The position numbers and the translations under genes are program-made. DNA of 6,190 nt, from positions 1-6,190 of the forward strand of contig JAQWCB010000055.1 in NCBI GenBank assembly GCA_028707375.1, given 5' to 3'. Under the pieces are notes generated by a model, which saw only the letters and a program-made list of their open reading frames with translations, was not told the origin of the DNA and made no database searches. Each line of letters starts with the position of its first letter. Position 1 is the first letter of the stretch. Of the stretch, positions 1 to 6,190 are shown piece by piece. This DNA is from Bacilli bacterium (GTDB taxonomy: Bacteria; Bacillota_I; Bacilli_A; RFN20; CAG-288).

Positions 1-552
1 TAACTTCTTGTGCAATTTAGTGATTTCAGAACGCATCTGCACTCGCAATTTAGCATCGAGATTTGACAATGGTTCATCCATCAAGAATAAATCAACATCG
101 CGAACTATCTCCCGACCCAATGCCACTCGCTGGCGCTGACCGCCAGAGAGATTCTTTGGCTTGCGCTCCAAAAAATCAGTTAAACCTAACATTTTAGCAG
201 CCCTCATAATTCTAATTTCACGTTCAGGTTTAGGAACTTTTTTCATTTTAAGCGGAAATTCCATGTTTTTATAAACGCTCATGTTGGGATAGAGAGCGTA
301 CGATTGGAAAACCATAGCCACGTTTCTTTCACCGGGTGAAACATTATTCATTACTTTTCCATCAAAGGTTATCTCTCCTTTGGTGATATCTTCAAGCCCA
401 GCAATCATTCTGAGAGTGGTGGATTTACCGCAGCCTGAGGGACCAACAAAGACAACGAATTCTTTGTCGTCAATCGTTAGATTGAAATCTTTAACAACCT
501 CGATGCCATTTTTGTTATAAATCTTTTTGACGTGTTTTAATTGAATAACCAT
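1..552 (-). CDS. malK: ABC transporter ATPase, MalK/MsmX type (C-terminal part cut off by window edge)
   Basis: This is the cytoplasmic ATPase that powers the MalEFG importer. The frame is open from ATG at 552 to base 1, giving 184 residues. MalK/MsmX proteins are usually about 365-375 residues, so roughly the second half is missing because of the window edge, not a mutation. Visible in order: Walker [10 protein letters not shown] (37-45), Q-loop FQSYALYPN (Q83), signature LSGGQRQR (135-142), Walker B DLFLMDE (154-160) and D-loop SNLDAKLR (163-170). The H-loop and the C-terminal OB-fold regulatory domain lie outside. The residue after LGR is Glu (148), where MalK homologues commonly have Ala. 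The start is set by AAGGAG at 567-562, nine bases upstream and overlapping the malG stop. The gene follows malG by 13 bases as the fifth gene seen in the operon. In Bacillota such an ATPase may also serve other sugar importers (MsmX-like); the sequence cannot separate a dedicated from a shared role. Confidence 0.93.
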   Translation of the reverse strand, partial: MVIQLKHVKKIYNKNGIEVVKDFNLTIDDKEFVVFVGPSGCGKSTTLRMIAGLEDITKGEITFDGKVMNNVSPGERNVAMVFQSYALYPNMSVYKNMEFPLKMKKVPKPEREIRIMRAAKMLGLTDFLERKPKNLSGGQRQRVALGREIVRDVDLFLMDEPLSNLDAKLRVQMRSEITKLHKKL

Positions 553-565
553 TTTAGTTTTCTCC

Positions 566-1420
566 TTATCCTTTGACGGATCCTGCGGCTAGGCCACTTA
601 CCATGTATTTGCTTAGTAAAAAATATAGAATGACAATGGGAACAGCGATGAAGATGCTACCGGCAGCAAAGCGTGAAAATTGATCGTCTCCCAGACTCAT
701 CAATCCGACCGCTACCGTATATAAATCTTTTTGATTGAGTAAAAGCTTAGGTAAAATGTAATCGCTCCAAGGCCAAGTGAAACTGGTCAGAGCCGTGTAA
801 ACAATCATGGGTTTAGCAATGGGGAGAGTTATGTGAAGGAAGATTTGAAACTTGTTCGCTCCGTGCATCATGGCTGCTTCATCCATTTCGTAAGGGATGG
901 TATCAAAGAATCCCTTTTGAACCATGTAGCCCAAGGGAGCACTTGCGCTATATATTAAGATTAACCCCCACAGATTATTGATTAAATTAAACTGAGTCAT
1001 CAAAATATAGATAGCTATCATACTCATGAATGAAGGAAACATCCCAAGAATCAAAGTCACCTTCATCAAGGTTTTGCGCGATTTGAAACGCAATCTCGAC
1101 ATTGTATAGGCTGTTAAAATGGTAAGAAAAGTCCCGATTAGACAACTCATGCTCGCAATGAAAAGCGTATTTAAAAACCATCGAGGATAATTATATATTC
1201 CAGTGTCAGTGAATAGATTCTTAAAACTTTCAATTCCATATGCAGTCGGGAAAAAGCCATCGAAAGAATAGATTGATCCGCTCTTGCTGAATGAAGCCAG
1301 AATGAGCCAGGTAATGGGAAAAACAAAAATGAAAGTAATGGCGAGAATAATAATATAAACGCAAATAGCATCGATTACCTTCTTGAGATTGAAACGATGC
1401 GAAATATGTTTTGAAATCAT
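566..1420 (-). CDS. malG: Maltodextrin ABC transporter permease, MalG family
   Basis: This is the second transmembrane subunit of the importer, partner of MalF in the inner channel. Its 284 residues are full length for MalG/MdxG. About six hydrophobic segments can be seen (roughly 16-42, 82-105, 118-141, 147-168, 200-218 and 252-270). The EAA coupling motif that docks the ATPase is intact: E181-A182-A183, G187, then I197-x-L199-P200. The C-terminus [10 protein letters not shown] is typical of MalG proteins. The start ATG at 1420 overlaps the TGA stop of malF by four bases (ATGA). It is preceded by a perfect AAGGAGG (1437-1431) ten bases upstream, inside the malF coding end. The gene is downstream of malF and upstream of the ATPase, so all components of one importer are present. 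The substrate is inferred as maltodextrin from the GH13 enzyme and the MalE homologue; another oligosaccharide cannot be excluded. Confidence 0.95.
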   Translation of the reverse strand: MISKHISHRFNLKKVIDAICVYIIILAITFIFVFPITWLILASFSKSGSIYSFDGFFPTAYGIESFKNLFTDTGIYNYPRWFLNTLFIASMSCLIGTFLTILTAYTMSRLRFKSRKTLMKVTLILGMFPSFMSMIAIYILMTQFNLINNLWGLILIYSASAPLGYMVQKGFFDTIPYEMDEAAMMHGANKFQIFLHITLPIAKPMIVYTALTSFTWPWSDYILPKLLLNQKDLYTVAVGLMSLGDDQFSRFAAGSIFIAVPIVILYFLLSKYMVSGLAAGSVKG

Positions 1421-2790
1421 CTGTAGGTGTCCTCCTTTCGATAAGCTGGCGAGGCGACATATACGGCCAGGGAAATAATCGAAGTTATAATGAAGATGAT
1501 GAGCGAGATAGCGGCACCAATGGAGTAATAGTTGTTGTCGATCGAAAGGTTGTAAAGCCAGTTAATCAACAGATCTGTATCGCTAGCATTGAAATAGCCA
1601 TCAAGATATAATCCGCCACGCAGAAAATAGAAGATACCAAAATTATTGAAATTGGAAATAAACTGGCTGATTAGGACAGGAGTGGTAGCAAAGAGGACAT
1701 ATGGTAAAGTTATGTAGGCAAACTGTTTGAAAGGCTTGGCTCCGTGAAGAGAAGCAGCCTCATATAGATCATCACGAATATTTGATAAGATTCCGGTAAC
1801 TAATAGCATTCCGCTGGGGATAGAAATCCATGCATTGACAAATAAACCGATAACTCGCGCCGTCCACTTGGCATCTATATCGAGAAAGCCAATGGCAGTG
1901 CCGCCATTCTGAATAATTAAATCATTTATTGGTCCACCATAGGAAAACATAAATTTAAAACCGAGCAGAGTGATGAATCCTGGAACAGCGTAAGCAATGA
2001 TAGGGAAAGCGCGCCAAAAGGTTTTTCCTTTTACACATTTTTTGTTGAAGAGCAAAGCTAATCCCATGCTTCCAAAATAATTGAGAGCAGTTGAAAATAA
2101 AGCCCAGAGAATGTTCCAGCCAAGAATCTTAAAGAAGGTGTTAGAAATATTTCCAAGGGCGACTAATTTTTGAAAATTAGCCCATCCAACCCATGAAACT
2201 AGTTCATTGTTGGCGGCGATGGTTCCACCATAATCGGTGAAGGCGATAAGTATCATAAAAATAATAGGAAGAATATTGAAAATAGAAACACCTATAATTG
2301 GAAGAAAAAGTGTCGTGATATGGAATTTGGAATTCAAAAGCTCGTTTATTTCTTCTTTCATGGTCAAGGGTCGGAGGCCTTTTTCAACTCGCCTTTGCGT
2401 TGAGTAAGCATCTTTAACATTTGAAATATATATAAGTATATAAAGAATGATAATGATGAAACTTAAAAGGCCTAATATTAGCATAGTGATAGAATTGTCA
2501 CCTTTTATTCCATTCCACGGATCAGCCTCAACTGTTCCTAAAGTGAATAAACCGATAAAATCTTTTCCGCCTTTAAAAATAAAATAAAGCAATGCACCGA
2601 TTTGAATAAAAAGATACATAAGTCCCTTGGCGACTTTTTTATAGGCTAGTTGTCCTAACCCCATGCAAGCAAAGGAAAGTGAAGTTTTCCAGTTAGCCTC
2701 ATTCACAATTTGGCGAAGAGATTCAAATTTCTCCCTCCAGTGATATCCCAATGATTTGAACTTATGTAAAATAATTTCACCCTGTTTCAT
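1417..2790 (-). CDS. malF: Maltodextrin ABC transporter permease, MalF family
   Basis: This is the first transmembrane subunit of the importer. I choose ATG at 2790 (457 residues) because GGAG at 2800-2797 stands six bases before it. An in-frame ATG at 2802 (461 residues) has only AAGG three bases away. Residue numbers here use the longer form. About eight hydrophobic segments are visible: near 61-77, 106-127, 163-188, 226-252, 264-287, 315-338, 363-385 and 427-449. The EAA motif is E348-A349-A350, G354, then I364-x-L366-P367. The N-terminal part (about 40-130), with SLSFACMGLGQLAYKK leading into a two-helix unit, is the extension usual in Gram-positive MalF/MalC. The outer loop after the third helix is only about 37 residues (189-225), so the roughly 180-residue P2 domain of E. 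coli MalF is absent. The gene lies 17 bases after malE and overlaps malG by four. Substrate is inferred from neighbours. Confidence 0.94.
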   Translation of the reverse strand: MKQGEIILHKFKSLGYHWREKFESLRQIVNEANWKTSLSFACMGLGQLAYKKVAKGLMYLFIQIGALLYFIFKGGKDFIGLFTLGTVEADPWNGIKGDNSITMLILGLLSFIIIILYILIYISNVKDAYSTQRRVEKGLRPLTMKEEINELLNSKFHITTLFLPIIGVSIFNILPIIFMILIAFTDYGGTIAANNELVSWVGWANFQKLVALGNISNTFFKILGWNILWALFSTALNYFGSMGLALLFNKKCVKGKTFWRAFPIIAYAVPGFITLLGFKFMFSYGGPINDLIIQNGGTAIGFLDIDAKWTARVIGLFVNAWISIPSGMLLVTGILSNIRDDLYEAASLHGAKPFKQFAYITLPYVLFATTPVLISQFISNFNNFGIFYFLRGGLYLDGYFNASDTDLLINWLYNLSIDNNYYSIGAAISLIIFIITSIISLAVYVASPAYRKEDTYR

Positions 2791-2796
2791 TTTTTT

Positions 2797-2800
2797 CTCC
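2797..2800 (-). promoter_or_regulatory. Ribosome binding site GGAG that decides the malF start
   Basis: On the minus strand GGAG (2800-2797) is followed by six A residues and ATG at 2790. The upstream ATG at 2802 overlaps this GGAG and has only a weak AAGG three bases before it. The spacing favours 2790 as the main start; a mixed start is possible. Confidence 0.6.
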
Positions 2801-2807
2801 ATTGACC

Positions 2808-4226
2808 TTATTGCAAAGTATGAATAGCGCTGTATATTTGCTTATCAACTTTTTTGAGCGCTTCTTTAAGCGAAGTCTCATTCGTGTATTTTTGAGCGGA
2901 TGCTAAGCGATATGGATCCTTAGCAACATCTTGAAAAAGAGTCGAGAGCGGAGTCCAAATTTGGTCAACCTCACTATTGGATGCCATAACAGAAATATTG
3001 CCATCAGCCATATTCTTGTTGATGATCTTACTTAAACCTCCCACATCATTAGCGACATCTTGTCTGGCCGGGGCAATGCCTAAAAGTTCATTTCGACGTT
3101 TAATCATTCTGTATTGTGTGGCAAAATTTACAAAGGCTAGACTGGCGTTAGGGTAGTTTGTGTAACTTGAAATTGCATATCCGTGAACTCCTCCCATCAT
3201 CTTGCATGGAATTAAATTGGAATTTTCATCTTCCAAATTCCCACTTTTTGGTAGTAAAGGAATGTTAGTTACGCCTAAATAGTCATCAATATTGATATCT
3301 TTTCCGTATTCGTTATACAGTTCATCAGCGAATAGAGTGTAGACATCAGGAGTTGTCATAGTTGCAAAAAAATGTCCTTGGGCTAATTCACTGTAGGCTG
3401 TTAAGGTTATGGAATCATCAATGCACCTTTCATCCATCTTCGAAGCAAGCTGACGAATAACTGATAGTCCTTTATAAGATTCACCAGCACTGAATCCGAT
3501 ATCGTAGGTATCGGTGTTATTTTTACCAAAACAATATCCACCATAACTGAAAAGATATCCCGCGGAGAAATATGGTTCTAAAAAACTTCGCATATATCCC
3601 CAGGTATTGGGATTGCCATCGCTATATAGCGTTTTAGAATATTGATACATCTTGCTCCAGCTTTCGAGCATATCAGGTATATTATTAGCATTATTATCCC
3701 ACTTTGTCATCCAGTCTTTTGGTAGCATATCCTTCCGATAATATAACAGTGAACTTTGAATATTTACTGGAACGCCAAAAGTATACGTCTTGTTCTCGAT
3801 TGTCTTTTGAAACGCTTGCCAAGAAGAAGCACCGATTTGATCGTAATCATCAATGCTGTCAGTCGGTAAAGGAAGAATATGATTTCCTTCGACATAATTC
3901 ATTAAAACATTGTTGGCTTGATACAATACATCGGGTCCAAAACCATAGGGACCTTCCTGCTCGAGATTGGTATATTGATCCATATTGGCATCCTCAGCCT
4001 TAATATCATATTCGGCATATTCTTTATTGAAGGCATTTAAAAGTTCAGTTAGATATCCTTGCTTGATAGCTGTATCGTTTTCCAAAACGCGAATCGTAGC
4101 GCCACGTTCAAGCTCCCCAGTGAATTTGTCTTTCTTGGTCTCGGTATTCTCACTGTTGATACCGATTCCGACAATGATGGAACCTATAAGCAAAAAGTGT
4201 CCGATTACAATCAATCCTTTTTTCAT
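2808..4226 (-). CDS. malE: Extracellular maltodextrin-binding protein, MalE family, with N-terminal membrane anchor and no lipobox
   Basis: This is the solute-binding subunit that captures sugar outside the membrane and delivers it to MalFG. Its 472 residues are slightly long for MalE proteins. Family-like stretches include PDVLYQANNVLMNYVEGN (99-116), the segment around GVPVNIQSSLLYYRKDML (151-168), GVHGYAISSY (346-355) and the segment RRNELLGIAPARQD (377-390), which resembles Gram-positive maltose-binding proteins. The N-terminus has KK followed by a hydrophobic stretch (about 5-23) and then the polar NSENTETKK. No cysteine occurs before residue 232, so the lipobox usual in monoderm binding proteins is missing; an uncleaved signal anchor is the likely alternative. 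The ATG overlaps the amylase stop by four bases (ATGA), with AAGG at 4237-4234 seven bases upstream. Maltodextrin specificity is inferred from similarity and context; single sugar-contact residues cannot be assigned without a structure alignment. Confidence 0.92.
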   Translation of the reverse strand: MKKGLIVIGHFLLIGSIIVGIGINSENTETKKDKFTGELERGATIRVLENDTAIKQGYLTELLNAFNKEYAEYDIKAEDANMDQYTNLEQEGPYGFGPDVLYQANNVLMNYVEGNHILPLPTDSIDDYDQIGASSWQAFQKTIENKTYTFGVPVNIQSSLLYYRKDMLPKDWMTKWDNNANNIPDMLESWSKMYQYSKTLYSDGNPNTWGYMRSFLEPYFSAGYLFSYGGYCFGKNNTDTYDIGFSAGESYKGLSVIRQLASKMDERCIDDSITLTAYSELAQGHFFATMTTPDVYTLFADELYNEYGKDINIDDYLGVTNIPLLPKSGNLEDENSNLIPCKMMGGVHGYAISSYTNYPNASLAFVNFATQYRMIKRRNELLGIAPARQDVANDVGGLSKIINKNMADGNISVMASNSEVDQIWTPLSTLFQDVAKDPYRLASAQKYTNETSLKEALKKVDKQIYSAIHTLQ

Positions 4227-5920
4227 TTTTTCACCTTCTCAATTATAAAACTATCAGAATTCAAATAGTTGTTTGAATAGCGATGGGAAACAAGTTTTTC
4301 TCCCTCTTCATAAAAATGTATTTTTTGAGCGGTGTTGTTTACCGCCAAGATAATTTTCTCACTTTTTATGTATCTTTCAATTATCAATAATTCGTTGCGC
4401 GAAGTGATTTTTATTTCGCCATCAATGATGGCTTCCTCATTACGTATATCAATAATCGCTTTTAATTTCTTAAAATATGGACCGTTCTGATCCAACTTAT
4501 TCCAATTCATGCATTTGCGATTATCAGGATCATATCCACCAGTAGTTGGAATTTCGATTCCATAATATAATCCTGGAACTCCTTTAAAGGTAAATTGAAT
4601 GGCAAGAGCAGAAAGAAGCTTGTCGATGCTTTCGTGAACGGCTGAATAAAAGCGGTCAGTGTCGTGGGAATCAAGAAGGTTGAGCATCATCGAATTGACA
4701 ATCTCGCTGTTTCTTATAAGCAAGGAATTTAGTTTATTCGCTGTTTTTTCCGCATCGGAAGTTTCAAATACAAAATAATCAAGCATAGCTTTAGTGAAAG
4801 AATAATTCATGATGGAATCAAATTGATCTCCGCGCAAAAAGGGATAAGAGTCGTGCCAATTTTCTCCAAGAAGTAGGCAATCGGGCTTGATATTTTTAAT
4901 TTCTCGACGAAAATTTCGCCAAAAATCATGACTTAGTTCATCGGAAACATCGAGTCGCCAGCCATCGATGTCAAATTTCTCAACATAGTATTTACCTATA
5001 TCAATCAAGAATTTTTGCACTTCACAATTTGAAGTATTGAACTTGGGATGATAATAGCAATTGGCAAAAGTTTCATAGTTGATTTTCTTTTGATCGATTT
5101 TGTCACCATGGATGATGAACCAGTTAAAATACTTTGATTTTTTTCCGTTTTTGACTACATCCTGAAATTGACTCAACAGATTTGATGAATGATTGAAAAC
5201 GCCATCTATCACTATTCTAATTCCTTTTTTATGCGCGGTGTCGACAAGTTTTTGAAAAATAGTTTCATCACCGAACTGGGCATCTATTTTGTAATAATCT
5301 TTAATATCGTATTTGTGATTGGAAATGGAAGAAAAAATTGGGGTGAGGTAAATAACATTTATTCCGAGATGCTTTAAGTAATCTAGTTTTTTTATTATTC
5401 CAATCAAATCTCCACCGGCAAAACTATTCTGTCTAGGCTTATCGTTCCACTTCATGTTTATGTAATCTTTATTGCTATTTCCCATATTGAAGCGATCAAC
5501 AAATATTTCATAAAAGATGGCGTTTTTCATCCAACTAACTCGCTTAAAAACATCGATGGAATTTATATAAGGATATTGAAAACAATTGAAGTAAGCTAAT
5601 TTAAAATCATATTTTTCAACGATTCCATCCTCGCAGAAATAGAATTTTCCATCGGAATTTATCAGTTGAAAGATATAAACAAAACGAACATCGTCCAATT
5701 TAATATCCAGCTGATAATATGAGAAGAGTTCATCGGTGTATTTTAATTTCATCGGAAGTTTAATCTGCCGATTTTGATAGGTGTATTTATCGCCATAAAT
5801 GACATCGATGGAATTAAATGTATCTTCCTTAGAAACACGCAACCGCACCGAAATAACATTATCTTCTAATGGATAACAATAGTTTGAATCGGGTTGATGA
5901 TATATGGCTTGCTTATTCAT
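4223..5920 (-). CDS. Cytoplasmic GH13 alpha-glucan hydrolase, neopullulanase / maltogenic amylase / cyclomaltodextrinase type (GH13_20)
   Basis: This enzyme hydrolyses imported maltodextrins, cyclodextrins or pullulan-type chains at alpha-1,4 (and possibly alpha-1,6) bonds. Its 565 residues are close to the 580-590 of the family. The N-terminal domain (about 1-125), opening AIYHQPDSNYCYPL, matches the CBM34-like domain of neopullulanases. The (beta/alpha)8 barrel starts near NAIFYEIFVDRF (133-144). Conserved regions are PIFSSISNHKYD (194-205), DGVFNH (239-244), HPKFN (291-295), GWRLDVSDE (320-328) with nucleophile D324, LGENWH (351-356) with acid/base E353, and LLDSHD (415-420) with D420. All three catalytic acids are present. 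A beta-rich C-terminal domain follows from about 500. There is no signal peptide, so it acts in the cytosol. GAGGA (5935-5931, read as GAGGA on the minus strand) lies ten bases before ATG. It is the first gene of the operon. Product pattern cannot be told from sequence, so I give no symbol. Confidence 0.93.
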   Translation of the reverse strand: MNKQAIYHQPDSNYCYPLEDNVISVRLRVSKEDTFNSIDVIYGDKYTYQNRQIKLPMKLKYTDELFSYYQLDIKLDDVRFVYIFQLINSDGKFYFCEDGIVEKYDFKLAYFNCFQYPYINSIDVFKRVSWMKNAIFYEIFVDRFNMGNSNKDYINMKWNDKPRQNSFAGGDLIGIIKKLDYLKHLGINVIYLTPIFSSISNHKYDIKDYYKIDAQFGDETIFQKLVDTAHKKGIRIVIDGVFNHSSNLLSQFQDVVKNGKKSKYFNWFIIHGDKIDQKKINYETFANCYYHPKFNTSNCEVQKFLIDIGKYYVEKFDIDGWRLDVSDELSHDFWRNFRREIKNIKPDCLLLGENWHDSYPFLRGDQFDSIMNYSFTKAMLDYFVFETSDAEKTANKLNSLLIRNSEIVNSMMLNLLDSHDTDRFYSAVHESIDKLLSALAIQFTFKGVPGLYYGIEIPTTGGYDPDNRKCMNWNKLDQNGPYFKKLKAIIDIRNEEAIIDGEIKITSRNELLIIERYIKSEKIILAVNNTAQKIHFYEEGEKLVSHRYSNNYLNSDSFIIEKVKK

Positions 5921-5960
5921 ATGAAGGCTTTCCTCGTTTCTATTAACTTTTTATCTGGTG

Positions 5961-5970
5961 GTAGCGCTAC
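5961..5970. promoter_or_regulatory. Perfect 10-bp palindrome with central CG in the operon leader (possible second operator or cre-like site)
   Basis: GTAGCGCTAC is a perfect inverted repeat with CG at its centre (5965/5966), the hallmark of LacI/CcpA-family sites. In its wider context it reads TGGTAGCGCTACAA, which matches a CcpA cre consensus only in part. It lies in the predicted 5' untranslated leader of the operon, about 31 bp from the centre of the large palindrome. Function is inferred from position and symmetry only. Confidence 0.35.
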
Positions 5971-5982
5971 AAACGTGTCTAT

Positions 5983-6010
5983 ATTATAACTTAAGCGTTT
6001 AAGTTATAAT
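5983..6010. promoter_or_regulatory. 28-bp palindromic operator, LacI-family type, on the operon start site
   Basis: Arms ATTATAACTTAA (5983-5994) and TTAAGTTATAAT (5999-6010) are exact inverted repeats of 12 bases. They surround GCGT, in which only the outer G/T pair breaks symmetry. The core AAGCGTTT with central CG is the form seen in MalR/CcpA-type operators. The site begins just downstream of the minus-strand -10 box and covers the predicted transcription start near 6005, so a bound repressor would block initiation. The divergent LacI-family gene is the obvious candidate ligand. The repeat is longer and more AT-rich than the usual 14-18 bp operator. Confidence 0.72.
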
Positions 6011-6011
6011 A

Positions 6012-6041
6012 ATTATACCATTGTCTAAAAGATAATGTCAA
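6012..6041 (-). promoter_or_regulatory. Strong sigma-A type promoter of the maltodextrin operon
   Basis: Read on the minus strand, a perfect -35 TTGACA (6041-6036) is followed by 18 bases and a perfect -10 TATAAT (6017-6012), with an extended -10 TG one base before it (TGGTATAAT). The predicted start is near 6005, giving a leader of about 85 bases to the amylase ATG at 5920. Both hexamers match consensus, so tight control by a repressor is expected. Confidence 0.82.
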
Positions 6042-6067
6042 CGCTATCAAAGAGATATATTGTGTAT

Positions 6068-6095
6068 TTTACTTATTATCGATAACTGCTATAAT
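6068..6095 (+). promoter_or_regulatory. Promoter of the divergent LacI-family regulator
   Basis: A consensus extended -10 TGCTATAAT (hexamer 6090-6095) lies 16 bases after a weak -35 TTTACT (6068-6073). The predicted start near 6102 leaves a leader of about 18 bases before ATG at 6120. The extended -10 can make up for the poor -35. A 10-bp palindrome TTATCGATAA (6076-6085) sits between the two boxes and could allow autoregulation, but it does not resemble the large operator. Confidence 0.6.
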
Positions 6096-6119
6096 AAACA
6101 AAATAGATTGGTGATTGAA

Positions 6120-6190
6120 ATGAAAAGAGTAAAGATTAGTGATATTGCGAAGGAAGCTGGAGTCTCTTGTGCTACCGTTTCGTATGTATT
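6120..6190 (+). CDS. LacI-family transcriptional regulator, N-terminus only (cut by window edge)
   Basis: Twenty-three codons are visible, and the frame is open at the right edge. They read as the LacI-type helix-turn-helix: first helix with ISDIAKEAGVS (6-16), turn, then recognition helix CATVSYV (17-23). The full family length is about 330-340 residues, so the sugar-binding domain lies outside. ATG at 6120 is chosen because GGTG (6110-6113) stands six bases upstream and the family start is normally a few residues before the first helix. An in-frame GTG at 6111 would add only three residues. The gene is divergent from the operon, with 199 bases between start codons holding both promoters and the palindrome. 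This suggests a MalR-like repressor of the operon. The effector cannot be read from what is visible. Confidence 0.88.
   Translation, partial: MKRVKISDIAKEAGVSCATVSYV

Noticed and set aside
1..552. ATPase gene as a truncated pseudogene
   Set aside because: The frame is open up to base 1 with all expected motifs in order; the missing half is due to the window boundary.
987..1611. Short open frames overlapping malG and the end of malF on both strands
   Set aside because: They are out-of-frame shadows of the two permease genes, whose EAA motifs and start sites are clear.
3704..4268. Plus-strand open frames of 69-99 codons opposite malE
   Set aside because: They lie wholly antisense to a well-supported malE, show no recognisable domain, and overlap each other in different frames.
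1417..5920. Mycoplasma genetic code (TGA read as Trp)
   Set aside because: TGA ends both the amylase and malF exactly at the following gene's start, and Trp is encoded by TGG where checked, so the standard bacterial code fits.
5968..5981. AAACGTGT-centred stretch as a further LacI/CcpA site
   Set aside because: Only four of six flanking pairs are symmetric and the cre consensus fails at the key G and C positions; it is too weak to call.
5983..6010. TATAAT hexamers at 6005-6010 (plus strand) and 5988-5983 (minus strand) as extra promoters
   Set aside because: They are a by-product of the palindrome arms; no -35-like sequence stands 16-18 bases upstream of either. The promoter at 6041-6012 explains operon transcription better.
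1..6190. CRISPR array, insertion sequence, tRNA/rRNA, riboswitch or defence system
   Set aside because: No direct repeat arrays, transposase-like frames, RNA gene signatures or structured leader beyond the short palindromes were seen; the whole window is accounted for by the sugar operon and its regulator.

Overview
The window holds most of a maltodextrin uptake and breakdown operon with its promoter-operator region and the first codons of a divergent LacI-family regulator. Five genes on the minus strand run right to left: a cytoplasmic GH13 neopullulanase/maltogenic-amylase type glucosidase, a MalE-like sugar-binding protein, two MalF/MalG-type permeases, and a MalK/MsmX-type ATPase cut by the left edge. 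On the plus strand the regulator begins at 6120 and is cut by the right edge after 23 codons.

The organism looks like a low-GC monoderm (Bacillota or a Mycoplasmatota relative such as the Acholeplasma/Izemoplasma side). DNA is AT-rich (two 60-base lines counted by hand gave about 38-40% GC). Shine-Dalgarno sites are strong (AAGGAGG, AAGGAG). MalF is the short form without the large periplasmic P2 loop of enterobacteria, and the gene order is typical of Gram-positive mal/mdx clusters. TGA is used as a stop (amylase, malF) and Trp as TGG where checked, so the Mycoplasma code (TGA = Trp) does not apply. I cannot name a genus.

Layout: 1-552 ATPase (partial); 566-1420 malG; 1417-2790 malF; 2808-4226 malE; 4223-5920 amylase; 5921-6119 divergent regulatory region; 6120-6190 regulator (partial). 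The genes are packed with 4-base ATGA overlaps or gaps of 13-17 bases, which fits one polycistronic mRNA with translational coupling. No terminator is visible, and the operon may continue past the left edge.

Working model: MalE captures maltodextrin outside the cell, MalF/MalG form the channel, the ATPase drives import, and the GH13 enzyme hydrolyses the imported chains in the cytoplasm. The minus-strand promoter is near-perfect (TTGACA, 18 bases, TGG-TATAAT). A 28-bp palindrome with the central CG typical of LacI-family operators lies on its predicted start site, so the divergent regulator probably represses the operon until sugar is present.

I found no previously undescribed system; the content is a recognisable sugar operon. 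The points most worth checking are the palindrome/promoter arrangement, a MalE with no lipobox cysteine, and a possible second operator three helical turns downstream.
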